DNA of 64,000 nt from Aspidapion aeneum (lineage: Eukaryota > Arthropoda > Insecta > Coleoptera > Brentidae): NCBI GenBank assembly GCA_963576565.1, contig OY755038.1:139076989-139140988 (forward strand), in the 5' to 3' direction. Shown in pieces: positions 10,706-21,006 of the stretch; positions within the stretch are counted from its first letter, which is position 1, and each line of letters begins with the position of its first letter. The notes under the pieces are model-generated. The model was not told the DNA's origin, ran no database searches, and saw nothing but the letters and a program-made list of their open reading frames with translations. The position numbers and the translations under genes were made by a program.

Positions 10706-12540
10706 GATGCCGCTATTAGGCAAATGCTTTGTGTTATTAAACCAAAAAAAAACTGGTCATCAGGCGCAAGCAGCCGATGAGCAAAAAATTTACAAAGTTC
10801 TTGTAATAATTTTTTTATATTTTTTTATTTTGCAAAATTTTTGTTTGAGGCCACCTTAAATCTTGACTGGGTAAACTATGCGTCTAGGATATACCTTTTT
10901 GTAACGGCACATTTATTGTGCTTTTGACCGTGTATTCAGCTGTGGTTAATAGCTCGTTGCTATTTTTGAAATTAATATTTTTTATCTTGGGAACACATAA
11001 TTTGTCAAATTTTGGATGAACCGGTTTCAAAAAACATTTTTTTTTCTAGCAAATTGCATCAAAGAATCACCAACTTATGTATTGCCCATTACTTTCAAAA
11101 TATGTCGCTATCAACTGGTGAAAAACATTTTTTAGTCCTATAACCTTGAAACATTTCACAAGCCTCTAAACATAAAAAATAGAAATAATTAATTTTTGAT
11201 CAAAAAACTACTATTGTAAATACTCGCCTTTTTAACCTAATTTTTTTGGTGATTTTGGTTTCATATACCACACGTTAAACTAGGGTTCTTAAGCTATTAA
11301 ATTGTCTATCCCAAATATGTGACTTCTGTGAAGAAATTTTGAGATAAAGGGGGCAATTCTTTACATTTCAAAAAATCTGGCGAAATTTGAAAAAATGTGA
11401 CATAATCTGGCGCTTAAGATTTCTCGTTTAAAAGGCAATTTTTAAACTTAAAAACTTACCTAAAAGGCCATTTCCCACTTTTGGATAGATGTAGCTTCAC
11501 GATATAATATTTGTTTTTAATTAAAAACCCGTAATTTGTTGAAAATTTTTAATTTAAAAATTGTAAATAAATTCAAAGCAGAAACCCATTAACCGCACAA
11601 ACTGAAAAGTCAGATTTCGTCACATTTCGTCACATTTCTTTCAAATTTATGAGTCCTATTCGTTTTCTTTATGTGGTCAGCTAAGTTTACTTTCTTTCTT
11701 TGTTTTTCACGGTAAAATTAACAAAGAGGGACTAACTGCATGTCGTGGAAGGGTCGCTACAAAATTAGCTCTACGCTGTTGCCACCGTTATATTTGAACG
11801 GATTTTTAAGGGAATGTCAAATTATTTCTTTAAAATCTGCCAGAAAAATCTGACTAAGTGTAACCCTGGTCAAATTATTGAAGTGGTGATTATTTTTTTA
11901 CTTTTGTTATCAAAGCTAGGCACGTATATAGTTTTTTTTATTCTGGGGGGTCCTCCCATATAGAGACTGCTGTTCTTTAGTGACGGCCCATGACCAAAAA
12001 TTGTCTCTGTCGTAAACTAACACCATGAGGTTTTGAATAGGGTAATTAGAAATACTAGGGTCACTTCATCCTGGAAGCCTAGCGCCTCCCAGGGGTAGCG
12101 ACACGAGTGTCAAAACCGTACTCAAAATTCCATAGACGTTCGTGAAAAATACTCATTTTTATACAGTCTGAGAAAAGAAAAATGTTTTAATAAAACTTAA
12201 AAAGAACTCGTTTTTATACAGCTTAAGAAATAAAAAATATGTTCCTTAAGTTTTTGGGTTATGAATATTTATTGTATGTATATTTATTGTTAAAAATCAT
12301 TTTCTTGTAAATATTATTTCTGTTTTTGTGTAAAAATAATACGTAATAAATAAACAAACAGGACAGAAATACATTTCTATGTTAATATCAAGGGATAAAA
12401 TGAAAATTTTATCACGATGTTTATACGCTATTTTTTGCACTGTTTAATTTATTTTCCAAGTTTTTTTCCCATTTTTTTGGGTGTTTTTGGTATTGTGGTT
12501 TTTTTTAGTACCTTTTTATTCCGAATTTTACATTTTATCA
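10706..12540. other. No recognisable gene
   Basis: About 1.8 kb of A/T-rich sequence with no long frame, no clear inverted ends and no RNA gene that I can see. A less A/T-rich patch at about 11940-12125 has no protein similarity I recognise. Confidence 0.4.
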
Positions 12541-12813
12541 TAAGACAAAATACTCTGCCAATCTATGGGCACCTAAGCTCACACTAGGTACTATAGTTAT
12601 AGTGTGAGCTAATATAATCAAAAACTGAAATATATTTTATTCAACTCCAGACTCAATTACCTTTCGTTTGATACCACACAAGCCATGTTTTGACTTAAAC
12701 TCAAATTTTTTCAATCCACCACCCCCCTTTAAAAAAAAAACTAAAATGTATTTTGTTTAACTCCAGACTCAATTACCTTTCGTTTGATATCACACACGCC
12801 ATATTTTCACTTA
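12541..12813. repeat. Partial copy of the terminal-hairpin repeat family
   Basis: The segment from ATACTCTGCCAATCTATGGG through the hairpin AGCTCACAC...GTGTGAGCT (about 12572-12609) and on to CACGCCATATTTTCACTTAA matches 61361-61746, and in inverse the outer part of 62440-62706. Only one end of the ~590-bp unit is present, and part of the interior is duplicated (CTCCAGACTCAATTACCTTT occurs at about 12643 and 12762). Confidence 0.7.
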
Positions 12814-12827
12814 ACTTAACACAACTG

Positions 12828-12982
12828 ACAATTGATTTACGATTTCTTGTTGGCTCAGTATCATTTGTTACTTCCTCTCCAAATGGTCCTATCACTTTGC
12901 TTTGGGTTTGTCTACCAGTTCGATTATTAAAATCGCCAAGCATAATTATTTCCCTGGTATTACCGATTTTGGTGACTATCAC
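12828..12982 (-). pseudogene. RTE-type LINE endonuclease piece, inverted
   Basis: The minus strand reads VTKIGNTREIIMLGDFNNRT followed by GRQTQSKVIGPFGEEVTND. The GDFN block is the DNA-binding/catalytic Asp-Asn motif of the apurinic-like (EEP) endonuclease of non-LTR elements. The same protein stretch continues on the plus strand immediately to the right (12975-13032), so the two pieces are head-to-head and share about 55 bp. This resembles a 5' inversion produced during LINE integration. Confidence 0.7.
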
Positions 12983-13523
12983 TTAGCGATTTTAATAGTC
13001 GAACAAACCCAAAACAAAGTGATAGGACCATTTCTGTGGTGGTTAACCTTAAAGTTTGTTTATATTTTTCTCTGTCAATTTTTGTAAGCAAATTCAGTTT
13101 TAGTTCGGTATTTGGTTTGTGAATACGGCAAATATTTAAGGTTGACTGGGCCTTAGTCGTTGGTTAATTAGTTATAGCCGTGAGTATTCAAATTAGTATT
13201 ATTATATTAAACTAAAGCAATTATTTGCATCAAACGACGATCGCAGTTAATAAACATTAACAAGGAAACGCCTTGAACGCAACATTAAAGACTATGACAC
13301 AGGCGACATCTACGAGCTGTACGATTAAACAGAGAACACCAGTTAGCCAGCCGTCCGCATGGGTTTGAATACCGCGAGCAGTCCCAACATCCACGGATCA
13401 CTGGAAACGACTCGAGTCTCGACACAATAGTGGCGTTCGTTTTTACGATCTTCAAATATCACTCGCGTGCCGCTGTGAACTTGCTAAAAACTGCGATTTC
13501 AGTTGATTTTGATTTCCTTGGAT

Positions 13524-13740
13524 ATGGCACCAATAACTAGATTAAATGTTATTAAGAGAATAGCATCAAACTTCCAACATCACAACAAGGAACTGGCAGA
13601 TAATAGTCCAAAATCTCTCAATAGTCCAAAATCGCTTAATAATAGCTATCTTGAAATCGTATCTCCGACGATGTTTCACAGTAACGATAAAAACGAGGAC
13701 CGGATGAGGGGTATAAATTACGCTACGACAAAATAGAAAG
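13524..13740 (+). pseudogene. CR1-like LINE ORF1, N-terminal piece
   Basis: Starting at ATGGCACCAATAACTAGA, the frame encodes about 70 residues (MAPITRLNVIKRIASNFQHH...), including the repeat NSPKSLNSPKSLNNS. It is cut off by the PLE insertion at 13741. One base shift near 13700 separates it from the frame that joins to the downstream piece (DEGYKLRYDKIERVKIVNNN across the junction). The function of this region is unknown; ORF1 proteins of LINEs usually bind RNA. Confidence 0.6.
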
Positions 13741-13865
13741 TAATATAAGTAGTAGCCTAGAGACTAGATTGTTTAGTTTACACTTGATAACGGTTAGAGA
13801 TACTTACTAACCGAAACGTCGTGTTTTAAAATAAATAAAGAATGGAAGTCCGAAATTTTATTTCT
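13741..13865 (+). repeat. PLE 5' pseudo-LTR
   Basis: TAATATAAGTAGTAGCCTAG through ATTTTATTTCT (125 bp) is repeated almost exactly at 16026-16152. The start codon of the polyprotein (ATG at 13842, MEVRNFIS) lies within it, so the 3' copy also carries an orphan start. The phrase CTTGATAACGGTTAGAGATA with downstream CCGAAACGTCGTG forms part of the region where PLE pseudo-LTRs often carry a ribozyme-like fold; I did not verify such a fold. Confidence 0.85.
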
Positions 13866-16013
13866 ACACAATCATTGTCTACGAGTTTCAAACAAAGAGT
13901 TGAAGAACGGTACGGACCCGGAATCAACAATCTATTCAGAGGCTACGAGAAGACCAAACTTAAAGTGATAAAGGAAGAAGAACACATTTCATTCTTGTGC
14001 GAGGCGCGCGACAGTGGTGTCATTCCGGTTGGTTTCCGCCTAAAAGCCAACTTTCCGGGAGTGAGAACGAAGAAGATCTTAGAGAGGACCAGCCAAGCAC
14101 TAATCCGATCCCAAATCAGTTACCATCGATGGAGAAAAGCCAACTTCAACACCGACATGGAGGAGCGTTTTGACGAAATTAGACGACACACATGGGACGA
14201 AGACTACGAACCGATACTGAGTAAAATTGACAGTACGTGCAACAGAGAACGACAGAAGATAAGATCAACTCACCGAGAAAAACTTAAGAAACTACAGACA
14301 CGTACTCAAGATAGAACAGACTCAACAACACCAAGCACTATAGTGAACATCTCCAAAAGGACTCTGAGCACTAACGAAGAATTGGTACTCAGTAAGGGAC
14401 TTAAGTTCGCCATTGCACCGGCACAGACACCGACACTGGAAATTATTGCGGCAATAGAGACCGTTAGTCTACCTCAACCCGAAGCTGATGAGTTTCGCCA
14501 TAAAGTAAGAACAACGTTGGACAGAAAGAAGCAACAAAAGACAAACATCACCAGTCAAGAACAACGGGCAATCAAGAACCTGCAGGCTGACAAATCAATC
14601 AAGATTCTACCGGCCGACAAAGGAAACGCGACCGTGATCATGGATGTCGAGACTTACGACAAAACGATCCAAGAAGTTCTGGAGAAAGGAGACTACAAGC
14701 AACTACGCAAAGATCCAACCACCACCATAGAAGGACGCATCTACAGGACTTTGAAGAAATATGCTGAAAATATCCCGGACGCTGTTAGATCCCGCCTGAC
14801 TCCACACCACAGTAAGGCACCACATTTTTATGGATTACCAAAGATCCATAAAAAGGATATACCACTGCGACCAATTACCAGCTCCAGGGACTCACCGACC
14901 AGCACTTTGTCGAGGTTTTTGTTGGACATAATTCAACCACTACAGGGTAAGTCCGAATCTTTTGTCAAAAACTCGGAACATTTTGTCGAGCTTTTAAAAG
15001 GTATCGAATTAGATCCCGGCGATAGATTTGTAAGTTTTGATGTAGAAAGTCTCTACACCAACGTGCCAATAAATGAGTCACTCAGTATCATCAAAAACAA
15101 ATTACAAACTGATGATACACTTCATGAGAGAACAACGCTATCGGTGGAGGGGGTGATGGATCTTTTGGAGCTCTGTCTCCGTAACTCTTACTTTCAAGTG
15201 AAAGATAAGTTTTACGCGCAAAATGATGGACTCCCAATGGGTTCATCTCTTTCGCCAGTGGTAGCAAACATCTACATGGAGTGGTTCGAGGACCATGCGA
15301 TCAACACAGCAAGAGTCAAACCAAAACTATGGCTACGATACATGGATGACATATATATTTGTAGTAATAATGAAGAATTAACCACAGAAATTAACAACAT
15401 TAAAAAGGACTTACAACAGAATGGTTATTCCGAGAAATTAATAAACTCAACGATATTTAAAATTAAAAACAAACTAAATGTACCAAATTCTCAAAATAAT
15501 AATCCGTTAGGTGTTATTAACATTCCATATGTTTAAGGGATTTCAGAAAACATAAGACGAATAGCTAAACACTATTATCTAAAAACAGTATTTTCTTCGG
15601 GAAATACGATAAGAAGTTTTGTAACTAAAACAAAACCAGATAATCCCTCAAATAATAAGGAATCTATTTACCAAATCCCGTGTGAGTGTGGTAAATCATA
15701 TGTAGGTGAAACGAAACGCCCTCTTCAGGTTAGAGTAAATGAACATCTAAAACGTACCCAATTAGGGGATATTGAAAAATCCGGTTTAGCAGATCATGCA
15801 TGGTCAAATGATCACAGGATTCAGTGGTCAGAAGCTAAAGTTTTACATAAGGAGGCGCATTGGCGAAAACGAAAGTTTATTGAAGCTGCGTTTATAATGC
15901 AGAATAAAGAAGTTTTCAGTCAACCAAGCACGGACATACCAAACATATGGAAACCACTCCTTAAGGAAAACAGGCGTCTTACGATTAAAAAGGGGGCGGG
16001 CCGTCACACCTGA
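13842..16013 (+). pseudogene. Penelope-like polyprotein: RT + GIY-YIG endonuclease, one premature stop
   Basis: The frame runs 724 codons from MEVRNFIS to ...GRHT. It is broken only by TAA at 15534-15536 (codon 565); the related copy at 5995-6495 has Gln there, so a single C-to-T change explains it. The N-terminal part is basic and coiled-coil-like (about residues 85-165). RT motifs follow: ILPADKGNATVIMD (about 260), HFYGLPKIHK (about 328), motif A FVSFDVESLYTNVPI (about 395), LPMGSSLSPVVANIYMEWFE (about 465) and the catalytic box YMDD at residues 500-503. After the stop comes the GIY-YIG nuclease: IYQIPCECGKSYVGETKR (about 609-626), then DHAWSNDHRIQWS and RKFIEAAFIMQNKEV with the catalytic Glu. 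The protein would make cDNA and nick the target. Apart from the stop I see no frameshift. Confidence 0.9.
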
Positions 16014-16025
16014 CTGCAAACCAAG

Positions 16026-16152
16026 TAATATAAGTAGTAGCCTAGAAACTAGATTGTTTAGTTTACACTTGATAACGGTTACAGATACTTACTAACCGAA
16101 ACGTCGTGTTTTAAAATAAATAAAGACAATGGAAGTCCGAAATTTTATTTCT
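16026..16152 (+). repeat. PLE 3' pseudo-LTR
   Basis: This 127-bp segment is a direct repeat of 13741-13865, with a few substitutions and a 2-bp insertion (AAAGACAATGG against AAAGAATGG). It ends at TTTATTTCT, immediately before the 11-bp target duplication. Confidence 0.85.
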
Positions 16153-17334
16153 AAAATAGAAAGAGTTAAAATAGTTAATAATAATGAAGGTACCCAAACT
16201 GAAGCTGGAAAGAAAATGAATATGTCAATACAAACAAATCTTAAAAATGAGATTCTGGCAACTAAAAATACAGATTTTCACAAAGAATTTAAATCAGATA
16301 AGAAAAAGTTAAAAAGGCAGCGTCAAAAAAACAGAAAACTAACAGAGAAATTAAATAACCTGAAACGTGCAAATACGCTTAATCATAACAAGCACAAAAT
16401 AAACAAAACTGTGGAGATTCCAGAAGATTTGTTTAGTTCGTTAACGGACGAGGTGGAGAAGCAAGCATGCAGTGATGACCTCCTAGCTATAAGAGAAGAC
16501 TTGGTTTTTCTAGAAGAATATTTAAACTCAAAAACTATAACAAATGAAAGTAACAAAAGTAAAAATAAAAAAATCGTAACTCAAACAGATGTCTATGGTG
16601 TTACTATTTCTATTGAACAAAGGGCTCAGCTAGAAGAGCTAATTGTCTTAAATCATAATTTGGAAGTGTCAAATAAACATCTAGAACGTGAGAACGAACT
16701 ATTTTTTTTAGAAAATGGGGAGCTAAAAGACATTCTTTCTGAATATACATGTAGAAGCAAAATTAAACCTTCTAATAATTCCAATAATAAAAGGATTGCT
16801 TGGGGATAGTCTCATCAATCAATTTTCATCTATGCTGTCAAATGAGATAAATGATAAAGACTATGAGATATTCTCAATTATAAAAAACAATGCAGCATTT
16901 GAAGACATAATAAAGTACATTGGGACACTTTCAAGCACTTTCACAAAAAACGATCACATTGTAATTTTTGGAGGACTTTTAAATGTGCAACAAAATAAGC
17001 AATTGAACGGGAATATTTTAGACAGGCTTAGTGAGATTAGCAATAGAACCAACTTAATATTGTTGACCTTGCCACTTTGGAGAAATAACTTAAAATATAA
17101 TAAATTCGTCGATAATTTTAATATCAAAATACACAATAATTTATTTTTTAATCGAAATAAAGATACCCAGCCAAACTTTATTAATGTCAACTCATTAATG
17201 AATATGTCACACTTTAACCTCAATGAAAATTTCATAACTATAAAGAGGTCGGGAAAACGCATAAATATTGATAAAATGAAAAACACCATTTTAAATTTTT
17301 CTGATCAAATTCCGATAGAGAATTTGAATAATAT
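16153..17334 (+). pseudogene. CR1-like LINE ORF1, coiled coil and SGNH esterase-like part
   Basis: After the PLE the frame continues KIERVKIVNNNEGTQTEAGK. A lysine-rich coiled-coil region follows (KKKLKRQRQKNRKLTEKLNN; a second heptad stretch LEELIVLNHNLEVSNKHLER). One base shift near 16796 leads to LLGDSLINQFSSML, which resembles block I (GDS) of SGNH hydrolases. Later come IVIFGGLLNVQQNKQLN (GGxN-like block) and ITIKRSGKRINIDKM, the position of the C-terminal D/H-x-x-H block, where the usual catalytic His is not evident. Esterase-like domains of this kind occur in ORF1 of CR1-group LINEs. The gypsy element cuts the frame at 17334, and it continues at 43213 (NNITQNFIEESSNSFSF) to a stop at 43348. 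Confidence 0.65.
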
Positions 17335-17760
17335 TGTTACAAATTGAAGTTATTTAAATTTTATAGTTCAAATTTATTTAGGTTTAGTGTAGTATTAGGT
17401 TGCCATCTTATGGTTGTATTCTTAGTCTAGGTTTTAGTTGCTTTATCTATGACACTCGTGCTCGGCCGCATACCTTCTGGAAGAGACGAGTATGCTCGTG
17501 AATCGAAGAAGGATGGATGGTTCTCGAATAGTAGGCAGACGCTATATATACGGCCGGACGACGCACATCGAGTCAGTCACAGATAACGAACTGTAGTGAT
17601 CGCAAGATATTTAACACAAAGTTAATAGGCCGATTATAGTAGTGAGTTATTAGCAAGTTTTAGTAACTTTAAGTTCGTGTTTTGTACATAATTGTCGAAA
17701 TAAATTGACATATCGTTTTTGACATTTGCGAGTTTTAATAATTGTTGAGAACCCGTAACA
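17335..17760 (+). repeat. Gypsy 5' LTR
   Basis: The LTR starts TGTTACAAATTGAAG and ends GAACCCGTAACA, with TGTTAC/GTAACA inverted termini. It has a TATA box candidate at 17541-17550 (GCTATATATA) and an AATAAA at about 17698. It matches 42786-43212 with scattered differences, roughly 96% by eye. A related solo LTR lies at 47415-47796. Confidence 0.9.
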
Positions 17761-17761
17761 A

Positions 17762-17779
17762 TTGGTGTCAGAAGTGAGA
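17762..17779 (+). promoter_or_regulatory. Primer-binding site of the gypsy element
   Basis: Directly after the LTR the sequence reads TTGGTGTCAGAAGTGAGA. The TGG near its start is what a tRNA 3' CCA would pair with. The priming tRNA was not identified. Confidence 0.6.
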
Positions 17780-17792
17780 TTAAAAGAAATAA

Positions 17793-17890
17793 ATAGTGCA
17801 AAGACTATCCTTACATAGTACCGCCGGCTAGGACAATTGAAAAGAAAAACAGTAAGTGATTTTGCCAGAATATTCAGAACTGAATAGTGC
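17793..17890 (+). repeat. First copy of a ~98-bp gypsy leader repeat
   Basis: The phrase AGTGCAAAGACTATCCTTAC with the following CCGCCGGCTAGGACAATT recurs at 24644-24725, directly after BEL-A, and again at about 27851 in the duplicated segment. The leader was therefore tandemly repeated before BEL-A inserted at an AGTGC in the second copy. Confidence 0.65.
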
Positions 17891-18321
17891 TGTTTATGAA
17901 TGAAATTTTGAACGTTCCCTGCCTGTTTTATTCATTTTGTTTTTTTGCTAAATTTGGCATTGGTGCGCTCACATGTGACTTTTATTTTGACATGACAAAT
18001 GACATTGGGCGCAATGTCCGCTCCCCCGAGAGAGTGGGGGACATTCGCTTCCGTGCAAGATAACGTGCACATGTGTGAAAGCTCCTGAAAAAATAGGAGT
18101 TTCCATGGCGGCCGCCGCAAGAAAACGATCTTCTAGATTGACAAAACGACCAACAAACGATGCATGGTAAGTCATTTGTGACGCATTTGAAATTTTTTGA
18201 TTTTTACCCAATATTTTATTTTGATAACTTTTGTGCCAAAAGTTCCAAAGTTACATTCATAGTGTTTTTACCGGTCCTGCGCATTATAGTTTTATATTTA
18301 ACCCCATTTGCTATCTATCTA
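17891..18321 (+). repeat. BEL-A 5' LTR
   Basis: TGTTTATGAATGAAATTTTG to about CTATCTATCTAT. It is followed by a primer-binding-like TTTGGTCTTCGACCCGGAT. A GC-rich patch (CATGGCGGCCGCCGCAAG) lies near 18102. It differs from the 3' LTR, for instance by lacking AGAATC near 18035 and carrying an extra TGCATG near 18161. Confidence 0.8.
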
Positions 18322-19073
18322 TTTGGTCTTCGACCCGGATATTTTGTACCGGTTCGTGGATTACAGTCATTATTAATTTTATTTTCAGCAAAAAAAACGT
18401 GACTTGTGTTTCGTTCCGAAAAAAAGCTGACAAAAAATAGCTTTTCGGGTCTGTTCACAGATTAGTAAAAAAATCGGTTTGTTGGTTATTGGGACAGGCG
18501 TCGGCAACATCGCATTGTCACCGATCAGCTGTCAGTGAAACAGCTGTTTTTGTAAATATTAAAAATTTTCAAGTTTCCAAAAAAGTTTTTTGATTTTTTC
18601 GGTGAACCTCATTTTGGGCCGGTCAAATACCCAAACGTGTAGTGAAAAGGTGTTTGTATTAACATAACCTTAATTGCATATTGTGTGTAGTTTTTTCCGC
18701 ATGGAAAAAAAGTGCGAAAATTTTGAAAATTTTTAGTGTTTTCTTGCGGTTTATGTCCTACCAAAATTGTTGAACGGTGTATGCTTTGTGATGCATCATT
18801 ATACCTACGTAATTCTGATTTTTTCGTGATACTTTTCACAAAAATACTTTGTGAGGATTTCTCCAAAAAATTTAGTTTTTTTTGCGGTTTTCGGCCGATC
18901 ACTTAAAGAAAGGACAGTGTGACCTCGGTGTCGTTTGTAGACAGACCAATTTGAGTGTAAAGGGTTCTTTTCGCGTTGTGTGGCGAAAAAATTGGTAGAT
19001 TGAGCCCCTTTTTTTCCACTTAACTTTTTTTAAGTTCCAAGTTTATTTATTTTTTTTTTTTAAATTTATTACA
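18322..19073 (+). other. BEL-A 5' leader
   Basis: About 750 bp of untranslated leader between the LTR and gag. It contains poly-T runs and no recognisable gene; frames in it on either strand are short and lack motifs. Confidence 0.6.
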
Positions 19074-20447
19074 ATGTCAGAAGGACATTTATGTGCTAAA
19101 TTAACAAAAAAGAGAGAAGTTTATTACAAAAGGAAAGTCTTATATGATTTATCGTTAGAAGCCCAGCAGGGGACCCAAATAAAGTAAGTGATTTCCGGTC
19201 TGGTCTTGATGACCTTACAAATTGTATTGCGTCTTTTGAATCCCTTATCTTGACATTATTGGCCTTGCCAAGGATGAAGACTTGGACACACAGCATGCCG
19301 TTGGTACTCGATTTGACAGTATGAGATATACTGTCCGATCTGTTGCTAGAGCGGTGAATCCACCAGCGCCGACCAAGGTGGACAATCTGGATGAAAATAT
19401 GGTGTCACTTAGACAAGGTATCAATGAGGTGTTGGAGCTTCCACGAATCAGCGTCCCTACCTTTTCTGGAAATCGTCGTGACTGGTTTGCTTACCATGAC
19501 TTATTCCGAACTCTGGTTCATGACAGAGATTGTTTGACTTACATACAGAGGTTCCAGTATTTGCGAATGGCCCTAAAGGGAGAAGCCGAAGAAGTTGTAC
19601 GCGACATTCCATTGACGGGTGACAACTATTCAGTGGCATATGACGCACTAACTCAAAGATATGAAAACAAACGAGCCCTTGCAACAGATTATTGGTTAGC
19701 TATATACAACGCTGCACCAGTAAAAAATGGTTCAGCTTCTGATTTAAGAGGATTAATAACCAGCTTCACCCAAAATCTAGATGCATTGAATTGCATTACT
19801 GAAATTGATTTGTGGGATTCTACCAAATTGAATTTAATGCTTCAAAAAATTGATCCTGCTTTGAAAAGGAGTTTTGAGATCGAACATAGTAGTAGAAACA
19901 TTCCCAGGTATGTAAATTTAATTCATTTTTTGAATAGAACTTGTCGTGCGTTAGAAAATAGTGTACTTTTTAATGAACCGAAACCAAATTTTACTATTTC
20001 CAAACAATTTGATCACAAACAAAAAAGGGTACACCAAGTCAAATCCAGTCCGGTGTTTATGACATCAAATGAGTCATTTCCAAATTATGGTTTTTGCCTA
20101 TCTGATAGTCCTCACTTACTGATCAAGTGTAAAAATTCCTTGATTCTGATGTGTCAGCCAGACATGAGTATATTAAAAAGAATCATCTTTGTTTCAATTG
20201 TTTTTGTAAACATGGGGTGGCCTCATGTAAAGTACCTAAGTTTTGCAAAGCTCCTAATTGTGGACAAAAGCATAATACCTTTCTCCATTTTCCAACCGAA
20301 AATGGAAGAGTGGAGAAAACAAATTTTAGTGAAAACTCACAAAATGGGGAGTCTTCTATTGATCAATCTTCCACTGGAACACAATGTTATACTAGCTTGT
20401 GTACAGGGGAGAATCCTCTATTGTTTGTCATTCCAATTCCCAATTGA
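19074..20447 (+). pseudogene. BEL-A gag
   Basis: The likely start is ATG at 19074 (MSEGHLCAKLTKKREVYYKR), with frameshifts near 19170 and 19252 into the long frame RFDSMRYTVRSVARAVNPPA. The BEL/Pao capsid region follows: LELPRISVPTFSGNRRDWFA, YLRMALKGEAEEVV, DNYSVAYDALTQRYENKRAL and NLMLQKIDPALKRSFE. Another frameshift near 20150 leads to a Cys/His-rich nucleocapsid (HLCFNCFCKHGVASCK, KFCKAPNCGQKHNTFLH). Gag packages the RNA into particles. It can no longer be made as one chain. Confidence 0.85.
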
Positions 20448-20806
20448 TGACCTGTCGAGCCATGCTTGATTGTGCTAGCCAAATAAGTTTTGTATCCCTA
20501 TCCTGTGTGCAGCGTTTAGGTCTGCAAATTGTACCAAGTGATATTCCTATACAAGGAATAAACAATATGTCAACATCATCCAGCCTAGGTTTGGTTGACA
20601 TTAAATTGTATCCCAAAGATAGTGTTGTTTCAAGTTTCCAATTAAGTGCGGCGGTGGTACACTCTATTTGTGAGTTAACTCCGTCTTCCAATGTGAATAA
20701 TTCCAAGTGGAAGTATGTTAAGAATCTCAGGTTAGCAGATTCTAATTTCTTCAATCCAAGTGGCATTGACTTATTGTTAGGAGTTGATTTATTCCCAAAA
20801 TTATAG
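20399..20806 (+). pseudogene. BEL-A aspartic protease region
   Basis: The frame contains CRAMLDCASQISFVSLSCVQ, the active-site block of a retropepsin. The usual D-S/T-G/A reads D-C-A, so the Ser/Thr is replaced. VDIKLYPKDSV and SGIDLLLGVDLFPKL follow, as in other BEL/Pao elements. Frameshifts after 20806 separate it from the RT; the intervening bases 20807-21006 still encode fragments (TVFGWVLVGGR) of the linker. Confidence 0.75.
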
Positions 20807-21006
20807 TTCCTGGGTTAATAAAGGGTTCCAATAATGGCCCATGCGCCATAAAGACAGTGTTTGGTTGGGTTTTAGTTGGTGGAAGAAACAGTTCGAAGGG
20901 TGAGTTTTTGTCCTTGTGTACCTCAGTTTCTTCTCCAAGTCCCAGCAATATGGATTCTAACTTGTAAAAGTTTTGGGAGTTAGAAAGTGTCCCACAAAAA
21001 ATCCCA

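Larger units (their letters stand above)
13741..16152 (+). mobile_element. Nearly intact Penelope-like element
   Basis: The element is 2412 bp, flanked by an exact 11-bp target duplication AAAATAGAAAG (13730-13740 and 16153-16163). It carries direct pseudo-LTRs at both ends and one long polyprotein with RT and GIY-YIG nuclease. It sits inside ORF1 of the CR1-like LINE in the same orientation. An older, truncated relative lies at 5914-6625. Confidence 0.9.

Noticed and set aside
16796..17347. Host lipase/esterase gene
   Set aside because: The frame is continuous with a coiled-coil ORF1, is interrupted by transposons and is followed by LINE ORF2, so it belongs to the LINE.
17932..18440. Several overlapping frames on both strands
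   Set aside because: They lie in the BEL-A LTR and leader; the same LTR at 24211-24643 does not conserve them as proteins.
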